Numbered from the stretch's first letter, positions 1 to 9,019 are shown. The stretch is DNA of 45,781 bases from Verrucomicrobium sp. BvORR034 (GCF_000739635.1 NZ_BATQ01000123.1:1-45781); one strand, 5' to 3'. Numbers and translations are program-made. Notes: generated by a model from the sequence alone, not told the origin.

Positions 1-162
1 GCGAAGAGGGCGTGAATCGAGATTCACAACCGATGAGCAACGCCGTCCAGGCTCAAAAGGACCGCAACCCGGAGGGGGCAGTTCTCAGGCTCGGCGAAGC
101 CGCTTTTATCTCATTCCCTTAATTGAACCTGCCACACCCGGATGTTTTTATCCAAACAGGTT
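1..162 (+). repeat. MITE-like element, copy 1 (left end cut by the window)
   Basis: This matches the last three quarters of the complete element at 40281-40499 in the same orientation, with only scattered differences. It contains the perfect internal palindrome GTGAATC-GA-GATTCAC and ends in the same terminal sequence, which closes with CCAAACAGGTT at 162. The TAA stop of the neighbouring minus-strand TPR gene (164-166) falls in the CTTAG just outside the element, so the insertion abuts that gene's 3' end. The left terminus is outside the window. No coding capacity is seen. Confidence 0.75.
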
Positions 163-163
163 C

Positions 164-949
164 TTAGTTCAGTGAAGCGAGCGCCTCCCGCCCGGCCTCT
201 TTCATGGCGGCGTCGTCCTTCTCAAGCGAAGGCATCGCCAACCCCTTCTTCAAGCAGCGGCGAGCCTCTTCTGTACGTCCCATCTGGGCGTAGGTACGAC
301 CAAGCTCGATCTGGTGCATCAATCGGTTGGGATTGAGCTTCGCGGCCTTCTCCAGACACTCTGCGGCTTCCTCATTGGTCGCGTCAGGCAGCTTGTCGTA
401 GATCATGGACGCCAGGGCCTTTTTCACCGCACCAACACTCGCCACCCCACGATGCCAACGGCCCAAGATGTGCCAGGCCAGGTCATTGTTGGAGTTCAGT
501 TTGATCGCCTTTTCCGCGCCTTCCTTGATCAACTTGGAGCAGGCCACCTGTTCCTTGTTGCTCTGCAGTGGGAGCATCTTGCCATAACTGATCGCACAGG
601 AGAGCTGAGCGTCGGAGTTCATCGGAGCGAGCGCCGCAGCCCGGCGGCCGTACTCCAGAGCGGTAGCTCCCAGCCGCTGTTTCTCGCTGGAGGACCTGGC
701 ATCCGCCATCAGATGCCGATACTGTCGTGCGATCCGCACGAGCACGTCCGCGTTGTTCGGCTGGAGCTGCTCAAGCTTCAAGTAGTCTTCCAGCGCCTGC
801 GCGGCCTCCAGTTTCGTATCGTGAGTATCAGCTTCCTTCATGAGCTGCTCAGGGGTCTCAGCCTGAACACAGGTCCCGGCAAGCAGCAGGACCGACGTGA
901 GAAGTACCCCAGCACGATTGCCAAGGCGGTAAGGGGGAAGGCACATCAT
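164..949 (-). CDS. Secreted TPR protein resembling the RMDN (regulator of microtubule dynamics) family
   Basis: A 261-residue protein with an N-terminal signal peptide (hydrophobic stretch at about 11-28, ending near VQA-E), so it is probably periplasmic. The rest is helical TPR-type repeats. The segment around residues 160-235 follows the RMDN pattern closely: a W-H-x-L-G-R-W motif, then a short insertion, then a D-A-T-x-E-E-A helix leading into K-x-N-P and an L-G-x-x-Y-x-x-x-G repeat. RMDN proteins are best known from eukaryotes; bacterial relatives have no settled role. The start ATG overlaps the TGA of the upstream amidase gene (ATGATG), which suggests translational coupling. It is the last gene of a maltokinase-amidase-TPR run. 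The TPR call is firm, the RMDN affinity likely, and the function unknown. Confidence 0.8.
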   Translation of the reverse strand: MMCLPPYRLGNRAGVLLTSVLLLAGTCVQAETPEQLMKEADTHDTKLEAAQALEDYLKLEQLQPNNADVLVRIARQYRHLMADARSSSEKQRLGATALEYGRRAAALAPMNSDAQLSCAISYGKMLPLQSNKEQVACSKLIKEGAEKAIKLNSNNDLAWHILGRWHRGVASVGAVKKALASMIYDKLPDATNEEAAECLEKAAKLNPNRLMHQIELGRTYAQMGRTEEARRCLKKGLAMPSLEKDDAAMKEAGREALASLN

Positions 950-2223
950 GCGCTCTTGGACGCAACGATTCTGGCGGCGTTCAAAAGCTTTGCTTCACTA
1001 TTTTTGGGTCCAATAAGCTGGAGACTGGTGACCGGAATCCGTTTGTTGTCAAGGGGTATGGGAATAGCCACGGCGGGATTTCCGGCGTAATTCACTGGCA
1101 CTGTATTCTGATAGCCCAGCACAAGCGCTTCAAAAACGGCAGTCTTGCCAATGAAGGGGATCCGCAGCGGAGGTCCCTTCAAAGTGGGCAAAGCGATGAA
1201 ATCGACCTGCAAAAATTTTCGGCTCAGCATGCGTTGCCAGGTCGTTTTCCAGGCGAGAGCCTCATCATAACTTTGGCGGTCATGCTTCAAATCTCCGAGT
1301 AAGAGGGCGGCCTTGGTCGCAGAAGAAACGCCTCGCTTGTCGAGGAAGTCCTTGTCACTCTCATACCCCTCGGCCACCGCAATCGTATTGCCATGGGTCT
1401 TGGCCTGATCCCACGCCTCCTCAAAGGCCTTGTTGAGCCGGACAATCTTAAATCCTGCATCTGTAAGGGCCCGGTCCACCGCCTCATCCACGGCCTTATC
1501 CGTGCCCGGAATGTACAACCGGCCCACCCGAATCCCCCGGCCGCTGGGTTGATCCGCCACCTGCTCTGCATACTCGGCCGCCGATCCCGGCTTGAGCAGG
1601 TCCATCCCCTCCACCAACTTCGGAACGGTCTTGGCCATCGGACCCACGGTATCCAAGTTCTTGGGCGAAATGGGGTGCACTCCTTTCAGGGAGATGAGGC
1701 CTTTTGTCGTTTTTAGACCAAAAACGCCACAGCACGCGGATGGCGTGCGGATGGAACCCGCCGTATCCGTGCCGATCGCGATGTCGGCCTTGCCGTTGGC
1801 CACCGCCACCGCCGATCCGCTGGAGGAGCCGCCCGGCATGAGACGACCTCGGCCAGTCAGCCGGTTCTTTGGCGTGCCGAAGTAGTGATTGATGCCCGTC
1901 GCTCCCAACGCCAGTTCGTTGAGGTTCGTCTTCCCCACAATCCAGACATTTCTCTGGCGCACAGGGCCCAGACACGCCGCGTCCTGTCGAGCCGGAGCCG
2001 CGTGCTTGTAGAGGTATTCAGAGCCTGCTGTTGTGACCTCGCCTTTGACGTCGATCAGGTCTTTGACAGCCACCTTCACATAGTGAGTGCCCTCAGGCGG
2101 AGGACGGTATGTGATGAAGGCCCGGTCTCCTCTCAGCTTTTTGACGGGGTTTTTACAACTGGTGAGACTGCTTGAAGTTGCCAAGGCTAAGGCCAACCCG
2201 AGTACAAAGAGCTTGGGGCGCAT
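946..2223 (-). CDS. Amidase-signature family hydrolase, predicted lipoprotein
   Basis: A 425-residue member of the amidase signature (GatA-like) family, which hydrolyses carboxamides with a Ser-cisSer-Lys triad. All three elements are visible: V-K-D-L-I-D holds the catalytic Lys, the G-G-S-S-S-G-S loop holds the cis-Ser, and D-T-A-G-S-I-R holds the nucleophile Ser. The reading frame is open further upstream, but the ATG at 2223 begins a classical lipoprotein signal (MRPK, hydrophobic core, then L-T-S-C), so I chose it; the longer N-terminus would bury the signal. The enzyme is therefore probably anchored to a membrane on the periplasmic side. The substrate is unknown. A role as GatA in tRNA-Gln amidation is unlikely because of the export signal and the absence of gatB/gatC nearby. 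It lies 53 bp downstream of maltokinase and overlaps the TPR gene. Confidence 0.85.
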   Translation of the reverse strand: MRPKLFVLGLALALATSSSLTSCKNPVKKLRGDRAFITYRPPPEGTHYVKVAVKDLIDVKGEVTTAGSEYLYKHAAPARQDAACLGPVRQRNVWIVGKTNLNELALGATGINHYFGTPKNRLTGRGRLMPGGSSSGSAVAVANGKADIAIGTDTAGSIRTPSACCGVFGLKTTKGLISLKGVHPISPKNLDTVGPMAKTVPKLVEGMDLLKPGSAAEYAEQVADQPSGRGIRVGRLYIPGTDKAVDEAVDRALTDAGFKIVRLNKAFEEAWDQAKTHGNTIAVAEGYESDKDFLDKRGVSSATKAALLLGDLKHDRQSYDEALAWKTTWQRMLSRKFLQVDFIALPTLKGPPLRIPFIGKTAVFEALVLGYQNTVPVNYAGNPAVAIPIPLDNKRIPVTSLQLIGPKNSEAKLLNAARIVASKSA

Positions 2224-2276
2224 GATATAGATTTGTTCAATGCCTTCGCCGGGCAGGAGGCTGCCACGGTGTTGGA

Positions 2277-3881
2277 TCACAACGAGTTCGAGAACGCGGT
2301 TTTGTCTGGATTTATCAAACTGCAAACCGCCCGCAATGGGATGTCTGCCCAAGAGGGACGGTAGCTCAATTCGTATTGCACCTCTGCCGCCGCCTTCTCC
2401 AGCAGCAGGATCGTCAACTGGTGGTCGAAAGCGAGCGATGATTCTGGAAGAATGACCGCCCCTGCGGTGGTTTCCCAGTATCCTTCCAGAAAATCCTGGC
2501 AGGCCTCGGAGGCCCAGGCCAATGCCACCTCCTCCAGCGCCGAGCGCTCCTCCGCAGGGCGACTCTTTAGTGCCGCTGCCGCCGCATATTGAAAAGAGCG
2601 CAGCATACCAGCGACATCCTTCAGGGGCGGACGCTTGGCTCTTCGTTCGCTCATTGGCAAAGCGGGCTCACCTTCGAAGTCGATGAATACGAAATCCAAC
2701 CCCGTGTCCAGCACCTGCGCGAGGTGAAGGTCCCCATGAATGCGAATCTTCTGCCCCCCGGCCAATGCGGAGGCTGGCCTTCCCAGGATGGCCAGCAGGG
2801 CATCCCGACCGTCCAGAACCTGCTGCGCCAGGGAGGCGCACCCGTGTGGCAACGACGCTGCACCTGCTTGAAGACTCGTCAGGAGCCGCTCCACCGCAAC
2901 GCGGGTTGCCTGCTGCAATTGCTGCGCATCTTCTGCCGTCCACGGCTCTGGGGCGAAGGCCAGTTCTCCGCCCCCCGTCACCGCCAGAGCCTTGTGCAAT
3001 TCCCCCGTCCGCCGCCCCAGTTGCCGGGCGCGAGCCAGTAATCGCTGCATGGGCGCTGGGAACACTCGCCCCACGGCCGCAGAATCAGCGGTATCACTGG
3101 CGATCAACTCGTTGAACCCATGGGTCAGACAGGTGAGTGCTGAGGCCCAGCCGTCACCGAGATGGCTGACTTTCTCCATCAGAACTGCCACTGTCGAATC
3201 ACCCTGCTCCGAAGCAAGGCTCAAACTCCCGTGAACGGGCGGGATGTGGGGGAAGGCACCTGAACGGTGCAGATGATCCATCACCTCCACTTCCACCTGC
3301 AGACCGCGCTCCGGCTTGCGGTAAACCTTGAGCCACAGCCGGGAACCCACCGCGATGGAGGCATTGGACTGCTCCACACTCATGAGCCGGGTATCTTTGC
3401 CGCCTTCCTCCAAGACGGTGGCCAGCCCCTCCCCTGCGGACTTCAGTCCTCCTGCAACGGCATCGGCCCCGGTCAAAACCGCCAGTAGGGCAGCCCGGAA
3501 GGCCGGAAGAGAGAGCGCATCTACCACGCAGTCGCCCGGCCCCAATTGGGTGACCACCGTAGCAGGCTTTCCCTCCACCTCGTGTTCAAGCCGAACCTTC
3601 GACACCACCGCCAAGGGCATGAGATATTCCTCCCTTTCAAAGTCGGCATAGGTCACTTCAGCGAGGAAAAGTCGGGACTCGACTGGCCACGACCCTGGCA
3701 CCTCATGGGCCAGACGCAGTTGCTGCACGGTCCGCCGCTTGCCACCGAACCACCGGCTGCCCCGGAAATAATCCGCCAGGACATGCGCTTCAAGATGCGA
3801 AACCAACGCATTCGGCCAGCCTGCTGCGTGACCAGCAAGGTCGATCGCACTGATGGCATCCGTTTCCGGCGAGTCTGTCAT
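2277..3881 (-). CDS. mak: Maltokinase (maltose 1-phosphate forming)
   Basis: A 534-residue protein of the aminoglycoside-phosphotransferase-like kinase fold that matches maltokinase in length and landmarks. It has an N-terminal R-G-S-R-W-F-G-G-K cap motif (about residues 40-48), the Brenner-type catalytic loop H-G-D-L-H-L-A-Q, the metal-binding F-I-D-F-E-G-E-P, and the family-specific R-x-K-x-P-P-L-K-D-V-A-G-M-L-R-S-F stretch. It ends in Y-E-L-S-Y-R-P-x-W-x-x-I-P-L-R. Maltokinase phosphorylates maltose with ATP to maltose 1-phosphate, the donor for GlgE in the trehalose-to-alpha-glucan route. The usual partners treS and glgE are not in this window, so the pathway must be completed elsewhere. 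It is the first gene of the minus-strand run down to 164. Confidence 0.85.
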   Translation of the reverse strand: MTDSPETDAISAIDLAGHAAGWPNALVSHLEAHVLADYFRGSRWFGGKRRTVQQLRLAHEVPGSWPVESRLFLAEVTYADFEREEYLMPLAVVSKVRLEHEVEGKPATVVTQLGPGDCVVDALSLPAFRAALLAVLTGADAVAGGLKSAGEGLATVLEEGGKDTRLMSVEQSNASIAVGSRLWLKVYRKPERGLQVEVEVMDHLHRSGAFPHIPPVHGSLSLASEQGDSTVAVLMEKVSHLGDGWASALTCLTHGFNELIASDTADSAAVGRVFPAPMQRLLARARQLGRRTGELHKALAVTGGGELAFAPEPWTAEDAQQLQQATRVAVERLLTSLQAGAASLPHGCASLAQQVLDGRDALLAILGRPASALAGGQKIRIHGDLHLAQVLDTGLDFVFIDFEGEPALPMSERRAKRPPLKDVAGMLRSFQYAAAAALKSRPAEERSALEEVALAWASEACQDFLEGYWETTAGAVILPESSLAFDHQLTILLLEKAAAEVQYELSYRPSWADIPLRAVCSLINPDKTAFSNSL

Positions 3882-4022
3882 GCGGAGTTCTTGTCAGGGA
3901 AAAAGCCTGTGTCCACGCTAGCGGGGACCGGGGGGTGAATCCAGTTGAATCCCGCCATTTTCTCCCCCCGGCGAGATTGGATTGCCGCGCACTCACCGTT
4001 ATAGCCAGCTCACTTTACACCC

Positions 4023-5009
4023 ATGTCCACTGCCACCTCCCCTGTCCCATCGCTCGCACCTCAACGCATTGGCATCCTCGGAGCTGGACAGATGGGCGCA
4101 GCGGCCGCCGTACTGTTTCGCCGGGCCGGACATGAAGTGACGCTCTGGGCTCGAAACGAGGTCAAACACCCCCAGATCAAGGAAACCACGCTCGCCACTG
4201 AGGCCTTTCTGGACCAGCACTTCGGCCCCGCTCCGTATGCAGGCGGTACGTTGACGATCGAATCCCGCCTTGAACGGGTGGATCAGACCTCGGATGCCAT
4301 TCTTGAATGCGTGGCGGAAGAGATGGACCAAAAGACGGCTCTCCTCAGTCAACTCACCCATTGCCGGGAGCGCAGAGCCCTCATCATGACCTGCACCAGC
4401 GCCCTCTGCGTCACGGACATGGCCCGGGGCAGTGGCCTGGAAGGCATCCTGGTGGGAGCGCACTTCTGGAATCCCCCACACCTCATTCCTGTAGTGGAGG
4501 TCATCCCTGGTGAAGGCACGCCAGAAACTCAGGTGGAACGGGCGATGACCCTGCTCCAGCACGCGGGCAAAATCGCCGTGCGCTGTGCCGATGTACCCGG
4601 CTTCATCGGCAACCGCCTCCAGCACGCCATGTGGCGGGAGGCTCTGGCCCTCGTGGATGCCGGGGTGTGCACGGCGCAGGATGTGGACCGCGTCGTGAAG
4701 TGGACTTTTGCACTCCGCCTGCCAGCCTTGGGCCCGTTTGAAAACATGGACCTTGTGGGTCTCCCCCTGGTGCAGAGCATCGAGACTTACCTCTTCCCCC
4801 ATCTGGCCGCCAATCGTGAACCCGCACGCTCCCTCACCACCCGTGTTCAAGATGGCCACACCGGCATGAAAGCGGGACAAGGGTTCTATGATTGGACCCA
4901 GCGGGACGCCGCCGCAGTGGTGGCACTGCGTGACCGCCAGATAGTACAGCAACTTCAGTTCCTGAAGGAACAAGGAGCACTGGATGAGCGCCCTTCTGCC
5001 AGCGCCTGA
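4023..5009 (+). CDS. 3-hydroxyacyl-CoA dehydrogenase family protein
   Basis: A 328-residue NAD-dependent dehydrogenase. The N-terminal Rossmann fold shows G-I-L-G-A-G-Q-M-G at about residues 18-26. The catalytic His lies in G-A-H-F-W-N-P-P, matching the family G-x-H-F-F-N-P-x pattern, and the domain junction is the typical D-V-P-G-F-I-G-N-R-L. The C-terminal helical domain carries the A-L-G-P-F-E-N-M-D segment. Such enzymes oxidise 3-hydroxyacyl-CoA to 3-oxoacyl-CoA in beta-oxidation or act on related short substrates. It is a single-function protein with no fused enoyl-CoA hydratase and no beta-oxidation neighbours, so the substrate is open (3-hydroxybutyryl-CoA or another small hydroxy acid). 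It diverges from the maltokinase gene with about 140 bp between them. Confidence 0.85.
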   Translation: MSTATSPVPSLAPQRIGILGAGQMGAAAAVLFRRAGHEVTLWARNEVKHPQIKETTLATEAFLDQHFGPAPYAGGTLTIESRLERVDQTSDAILECVAEEMDQKTALLSQLTHCRERRALIMTCTSALCVTDMARGSGLEGILVGAHFWNPPHLIPVVEVIPGEGTPETQVERAMTLLQHAGKIAVRCADVPGFIGNRLQHAMWREALALVDAGVCTAQDVDRVVKWTFALRLPALGPFENMDLVGLPLVQSIETYLFPHLAANREPARSLTTRVQDGHTGMKAGQGFYDWTQRDAAAVVALRDRQIVQQLQFLKEQGALDERPSASA

Positions 5010-5044
5010 TGAACATCAACCTCACATTCCTCAAAATTGATTCC

Positions 5045-6025
5045 ATGAAACAACCAATACGATTCCTCTCCCTCCTCGCCATAAGCCTCACGCTCAGTTG
5101 GAGCACCGCTCAAGCCGAGTCCCCCGCTCCAGTCGAACGTATCACCGATGTGATCTACACCAAGCACGATGGCGTGGCCCTGACCATGGACATCTTCAAG
5201 CCGGCCAAGCCCAACGGTGCTGGAGTGATCAAGATCATCAGTGGAGGCTGGAAGTCCAACCACAACGGCATCAATGACGGCGGCTGGCCGCAGGCTGGCT
5301 TCACCACCTTCGTCGTGGTGCATGGCACCCAGCCCCGCTTTCAAGTGACGGAGATCGTCGCCGACCTCCATAGAGCCGTGCGCTTCATTCGCGCCAATGC
5401 CGCCAAATACGGCGTGGATCCCAACAAGCTGGGCGTCACGGGCAGCAGCGCCGGCGGACACCTCAGCCTCATGCTCGCCACCCGCGGTGGCGATGGAGAT
5501 CCCAAAGCCAAGGACCCAGTAGACCGCGAGAGCAGCGCCGTCAATGCCGTGGCCTGTTTCTACCCACCCACTGACTACCTCAACTGGTTTGAGCCCGGTG
5601 ACAACGCCGTGGGGATCGGGCGCCTCGCCGCGTACAAGGCAGCGTTCGGCCTCGAGTCAGACACGCCAGAAGGCCGCGAGAAACTGGGACGTGAACTCTC
5701 CCCGATCTACTGGGCGCACAAAGGCCAGCCCCCTATCTTCATCGTGCACGGCAATGCCGATCCGCAGGTCTCCCACACTCAATCCACCCGATTCCACGAA
5801 AAGTGCCAGGAGCTTGGCGTGAAGTGCGAGCTTGTCATTCGTGACGGCGCTGGCCACGGCGGCTGGCAGGAGATGCCCCAGGACACCACCCGCATGGCGG
5901 AGTGGTTCAATCTCCAGCTGCTGGGTCAGGAGCCCCGCGCCGCCTTCAAGCTCGGCATCACCACCCTGCCCAGCACTCCGGTGAAGAAACCTGCGGCAAC
6001 ACCAACACCGGCACCCACCAGATAA
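5045..6025 (+). CDS. Secreted alpha/beta-hydrolase (carboxylesterase-like)
   Basis: About 326 residues from the chosen start. The ATG at 5045 opens a clean signal peptide (MKQP, hydrophobic core, cleavage near A-Q-A). An in-frame ATG at 5009 overlaps the previous stop (TGATG) and would add 12 residues, so coupling to the dehydrogenase gene is possible. The hydrolase fold shows the nucleophile elbow G-S-S-A-G-G-H, an Asp in H-G-N-A-D-P-Q-V, and a His in G-A-G-H-G-G. The Y-G-V-D-P-x-K-L-G-V-T-G run before the elbow is typical of BD-FAE/acetyl-esterase proteins. It probably acts as a periplasmic esterase on acylated carbohydrates, which is inference. The last 20 residues are a Pro/Thr-rich tail. 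A terminator follows. Confidence 0.82.
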   Translation: MKQPIRFLSLLAISLTLSWSTAQAESPAPVERITDVIYTKHDGVALTMDIFKPAKPNGAGVIKIISGGWKSNHNGINDGGWPQAGFTTFVVVHGTQPRFQVTEIVADLHRAVRFIRANAAKYGVDPNKLGVTGSSAGGHLSLMLATRGGDGDPKAKDPVDRESSAVNAVACFYPPTDYLNWFEPGDNAVGIGRLAAYKAAFGLESDTPEGREKLGRELSPIYWAHKGQPPIFIVHGNADPQVSHTQSTRFHEKCQELGVKCELVIRDGAGHGGWQEMPQDTTRMAEWFNLQLLGQEPRAAFKLGITTLPSTPVKKPAATPTPAPTR

Positions 6026-6064
6026 TCCAGACAGAGTTTTTCCTTTCCATTCTCCATTGGCGCG

Positions 6065-6103
6065 GCCGGGTCTCTCTTTAGGGAGGGACCCGGCATTCTT
6101 TTT
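6065..6103 (+). terminator. Rho-independent terminator after the esterase gene
   Basis: An 8-bp perfect stem GCCGGGTC / GACCCGGC closes a 14-base loop and is followed by ATTCTTTTT. It lies 40 bp after the esterase stop and separates that gene from the protease-secretin operon. No feature was seen in the further 180 bp up to 6285. Confidence 0.75.
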
Positions 6104-6285
6104 GCACATGGCACCAATGGCGTCCGAAATTGCGGCCCACATGGCCATGCCACAAACACCCCCAAGCAGGTCGAAAAACTTCGCCGAGAAACCAGTTGCC
6201 ATTTTTCACGATCCCACTGTAGAAGGGCCAGTCATCTTGGGCAGATGCCCGGTGTCAAATTTTCATCTTCAGCTCCACCACTTGC

Positions 6286-8997
6286 ATGAAGGTCCTTTGG
6301 ATTCACGGCGAAGGGCGCTACAAGCGCCATCTGGAAGTATGGCAGTCGTGGCACAAGGTTTTGCAAGAAGAACTCGGCCTGTGGCACCCAGGCGCCAAGG
6401 TGCAGGCCGCCGCCTTCCCGCTGACGGACTGGCTGGATAGGGCGGCAGATGCTGACGAACCCACCCGCCAGGAGGCGGTGGCCCACCTTGCCCAAGGGCA
6501 GGCGATTCGCGGTATGGGAGACGTGTTGCGAGGCACCCAGGTGGTGTCTGCCGCGAATGAGCAGCTGGCGGATTGCGCCAACCTGATCATGGCCTGGGTA
6601 CGAAATCCCCGCCTGCGATTGAAGCTTCGAGATCAGTTGGAATTGTCTCTGCGTGAGCAAGCGTCCAGCAGGAAGTCTCCGCTTCTCGTCATTGCCGCAG
6701 GAGCCAGCTCACTGGTGGTGTACGACTGCCTGGTCAGGAATCCCGGCCTGGCCAGGAAATGTCTGCTTGTGACACTGGGCTCCCCTTTGGGGCATCCCAC
6801 CGTTCGCAACGTCTACGGAGGACGCATCGTGCCGGTGGATGCCGTTCGCTGGTACCATTTGCATAATCCCCATGATCGATCCTTTGCAACATCCCTCACT
6901 CTCAAGGCCCCCCAGTTTATTGAGGTCCTGACCCCGTTCATCACCGGAGATGGTTCCTTGAACCATGAGGTGATTGCCGAAGGAGCAGATCGCCATGGAT
7001 ATCTCGACCATCCTGCAGCCCGGGAATGGCTTTGGCCGGACGTGTTGCGACGCACCGGCGTACTGTCCCGCAACGAAACGCCACCATCCCTTGGCCGGAC
7101 CAATTCCCGATTTACCGCCAAGTCGGCAAAGTCCAGTTCATCTGTCTTCCAGCCGACGCACCGGGCTCTGCTCATTGGGATAGACCGCTACCAGCACTCC
7201 TCAATCCCCGAGCTCAAGGGTTGTGTGAACGACACCTATTTAATGAGCTCCGTCCTGCAAGAGTGCGGAATGGCCCCCGAGCAGATCCGCATGTTGCACA
7301 ATGAGCGCGCCACCGCCTCCAGCATTCGTGAACGGCTCGACTGGCTGCTGGAGGGGGCATCGCCAGGAGATAGCCGGGTGCTTTTTTTCAGCGGTCACGG
7401 TGCCCAGCTGGAGTCCTACAGCACAGGTGAGGTGGTCGATCGCCAGGACGAGTGCCTGGTGGCCCATGATTTCAATTTTACCCGCGACTCCGCCATCGTG
7501 GATGATGATCTGTGGCGGCTTTACTCGCAGCTTCCCTATGATGCCGACTTCGTAGCCATCATGGACTGCTGCCACGCGGGCGGCACTCATCGGGGCCCCC
7601 AACGGGTTCGAGGTATTGAGCCCCCAGGTGACATCCGCCACCGCGGGATGCAGTGGAATGCAGAGCTCAGCATCTGGGAGGAGCGCCCCCTCTCTCCGCT
7701 GCTGCGTGCCACTCATGGCATGGCTCCCAAGTCCCGCACCATGCAGCCTGACGATAAAGCCAGATACTTTGGAAAAAACGGGATCCTGAGAAAAATCGGC
7801 CGGGCCAATGTACTGCGTCAGACTGATGACGACGCCTACGACAGCCTCCGTACCGAACTGGGACACAACGGGCCCTACCTACCCATCCTGCTACAGGCCT
7901 GCCAGGAGGCTGAACTGGCTGCAGAATATGATCACGGCTCAGTCTCCCACGGAGCCTTCACCTACTGCACTGCCCAAGCTCTCCGCGAACTGGGCCTGGG
8001 AGGGAGGGGCGTAACCTTCCAACAATTGCTAAAGGAAACTCGCAAACGCATGCAACGTCTGGGGTTTACCCAGACCCCGGTGCTACTGGGCCCTCGCCGC
8101 AAAACTGGCCGAGCCATTCCGCTGCCAGGCAGGAAGAGTCCATCTAGAACGGCCCGAAAGGTGTCAGCACGAAAAGGATGGCAAGCGGATGAAAAAGCGT
8201 CTGCCGACTACGCAGCCGCCCTGCCGATCTACCCTGTGGCCAACAATCTCCCGGCCGCCCTGCCAGCGCCGCCGAGAACGCCTTCCACTACCACTTCTCA
8301 GCCCCCCCTAGCGCCCCCTCGCATGGCAACTCGGGATGTGCTGAACCCAGGGAATGATCAACGGCATGCCCGCGACAGTGAGCACTTCCCGTGGAGAGCG
8401 GTCTCCTATTTGGAGGCCACCTTTCAGAGCGGTGAGACCTTCCGTGGTTCAGGGTTCTGTGTGGGGCAAAGGTTGTTGCTGACGGCAGGTCACTGTCTGT
8501 TGGGCCGGGGCAACCGCGCAGTCTCTATCAACGTCTTCCCCGGTCTCCAGCATGGTCGCACCGTTGCGGAGGCAACCACCAGCACCGTGTACAGGGTACA
8601 CCCGCGATGGGAGACCTTGCAGGACCCTGAGTTCGACTACGGCCTGGTGATGTTGCCTTCCAGCGCTCCTTGGATCGGTACTCGCGTGCTCAGTGACGTA
8701 GAAATCACTGGATTGAACTGCTTTGTTGCAGGCTACCCCGTTGATCGCAGCCTGAATGTCTGGGCGGCCGCTGGCTTGGTACAAGCCGCAGGCGACACCT
8801 TGCTAAGTCACCGGATTGACAGCGAGAACGGTCAAAGCGGCGGGCCGATCTTTCATGTGACGGATGAGCTAGATGCCTTCGTCGTGGGCATACACACCCA
8901 GGGTACACCGACCCTCAACCACGGGATCCGCTTTACTGAAGGCGTCCTCACCCAAGTGCTGGCATGGGCCGACGAACTGGGCATGCCGATCCCTTAA
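6286..8997 (+). CDS. Three-domain protein: degenerate alpha/beta-hydrolase, caspase-like peptidase, trypsin-like peptidase
   Basis: A 903-residue protein with three recognisable parts. Residues 1-250 look like a lipase-type alpha/beta-hydrolase (W-I-H-G-E at the start, L-G-S-P-L-G-H-P-T, and G-Y-L-D-H-P with the terminal His). At the elbow position, where relatives have A-H-S-L-G, it reads A-A-G-A-S with Gly139 in place of Ser. Residues 290-630 are a caspase/metacaspase-like C14 domain: A-L-L-I-G-I-D-x-Y, catalytic His371 in F-F-S-G-H-G, and Cys429 in D-C-C-H-A-G. After a Pro-rich linker (about 650-690), residues 700-903 are an S1-type serine peptidase with His736 (T-A-G-H-C), Asp784 (E-F-D-Y-G-L) and Ser851 (N-G-Q-S-G-G-P). 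No signal peptide is seen, so it is probably cytosolic. It heads an operon, and the first secretin starts 22 bp after its stop. Bacterial caspase-trypsin combinations are known from immunity and regulated-death systems; a role here is inference. Confidence 0.85.
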   Translation: MKVLWIHGEGRYKRHLEVWQSWHKVLQEELGLWHPGAKVQAAAFPLTDWLDRAADADEPTRQEAVAHLAQGQAIRGMGDVLRGTQVVSAANEQLADCANLIMAWVRNPRLRLKLRDQLELSLREQASSRKSPLLVIAAGASSLVVYDCLVRNPGLARKCLLVTLGSPLGHPTVRNVYGGRIVPVDAVRWYHLHNPHDRSFATSLTLKAPQFIEVLTPFITGDGSLNHEVIAEGADRHGYLDHPAAREWLWPDVLRRTGVLSRNETPPSLGRTNSRFTAKSAKSSSSVFQPTHRALLIGIDRYQHSSIPELKGCVNDTYLMSSVLQECGMAPEQIRMLHNERATASSIRERLDWLLEGASPGDSRVLFFSGHGAQLESYSTGEVVDRQDECLVAHDFNFTRDSAIVDDDLWRLYSQLPYDADFVAIMDCCHAGGTHRGPQRVRGIEPPGDIRHRGMQWNAELSIWEERPLSPLLRATHGMAPKSRTMQPDDKARYFGKNGILRKIGRANVLRQTDDDAYDSLRTELGHNGPYLPILLQACQEAELAAEYDHGSVSHGAFTYCTAQALRELGLGGRGVTFQQLLKETRKRMQRLGFTQTPVLLGPRRKTGRAIPLPGRKSPSRTARKVSARKGWQADEKASADYAAALPIYPVANNLPAALPAPPRTPSTTTSQPPLAPPRMATRDVLNPGNDQRHARDSEHFPWRAVSYLEATFQSGETFRGSGFCVGQRLLLTAGHCLLGRGNRAVSINVFPGLQHGRTVAEATTSTVYRVHPRWETLQDPEFDYGLVMLPSSAPWIGTRVLSDVEITGLNCFVAGYPVDRSLNVWAAAGLVQAAGDTLLSHRIDSENGQSGGPIFHVTDELDAFVVGIHTQGTPTLNHGIRFTEGVLTQVLAWADELGMPIP

Positions 8998-9019
8998 CCA
9001 GACCCAGCCCGTTTCTATC

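Noticed and set aside
314-1090. A 258-residue open frame on the plus strand opposite the TPR gene
   Set aside because: It is the antisense shadow of a gene with a signal peptide and family motifs; its sequence is low in structure and shows no motif.
3999-4973. Long minus-strand frame opposite the dehydrogenase
   Set aside because: It is an antisense shadow of the 3-hydroxyacyl-CoA dehydrogenase, whose Rossmann and active-site motifs are clear on the plus strand.
8873-9019. Upstream extension of the first secretin
   Set aside because: It overlaps the protease gene's 3' end in another frame and lacks protein-like sequence; ATG 9020 gives a plausible export signal.
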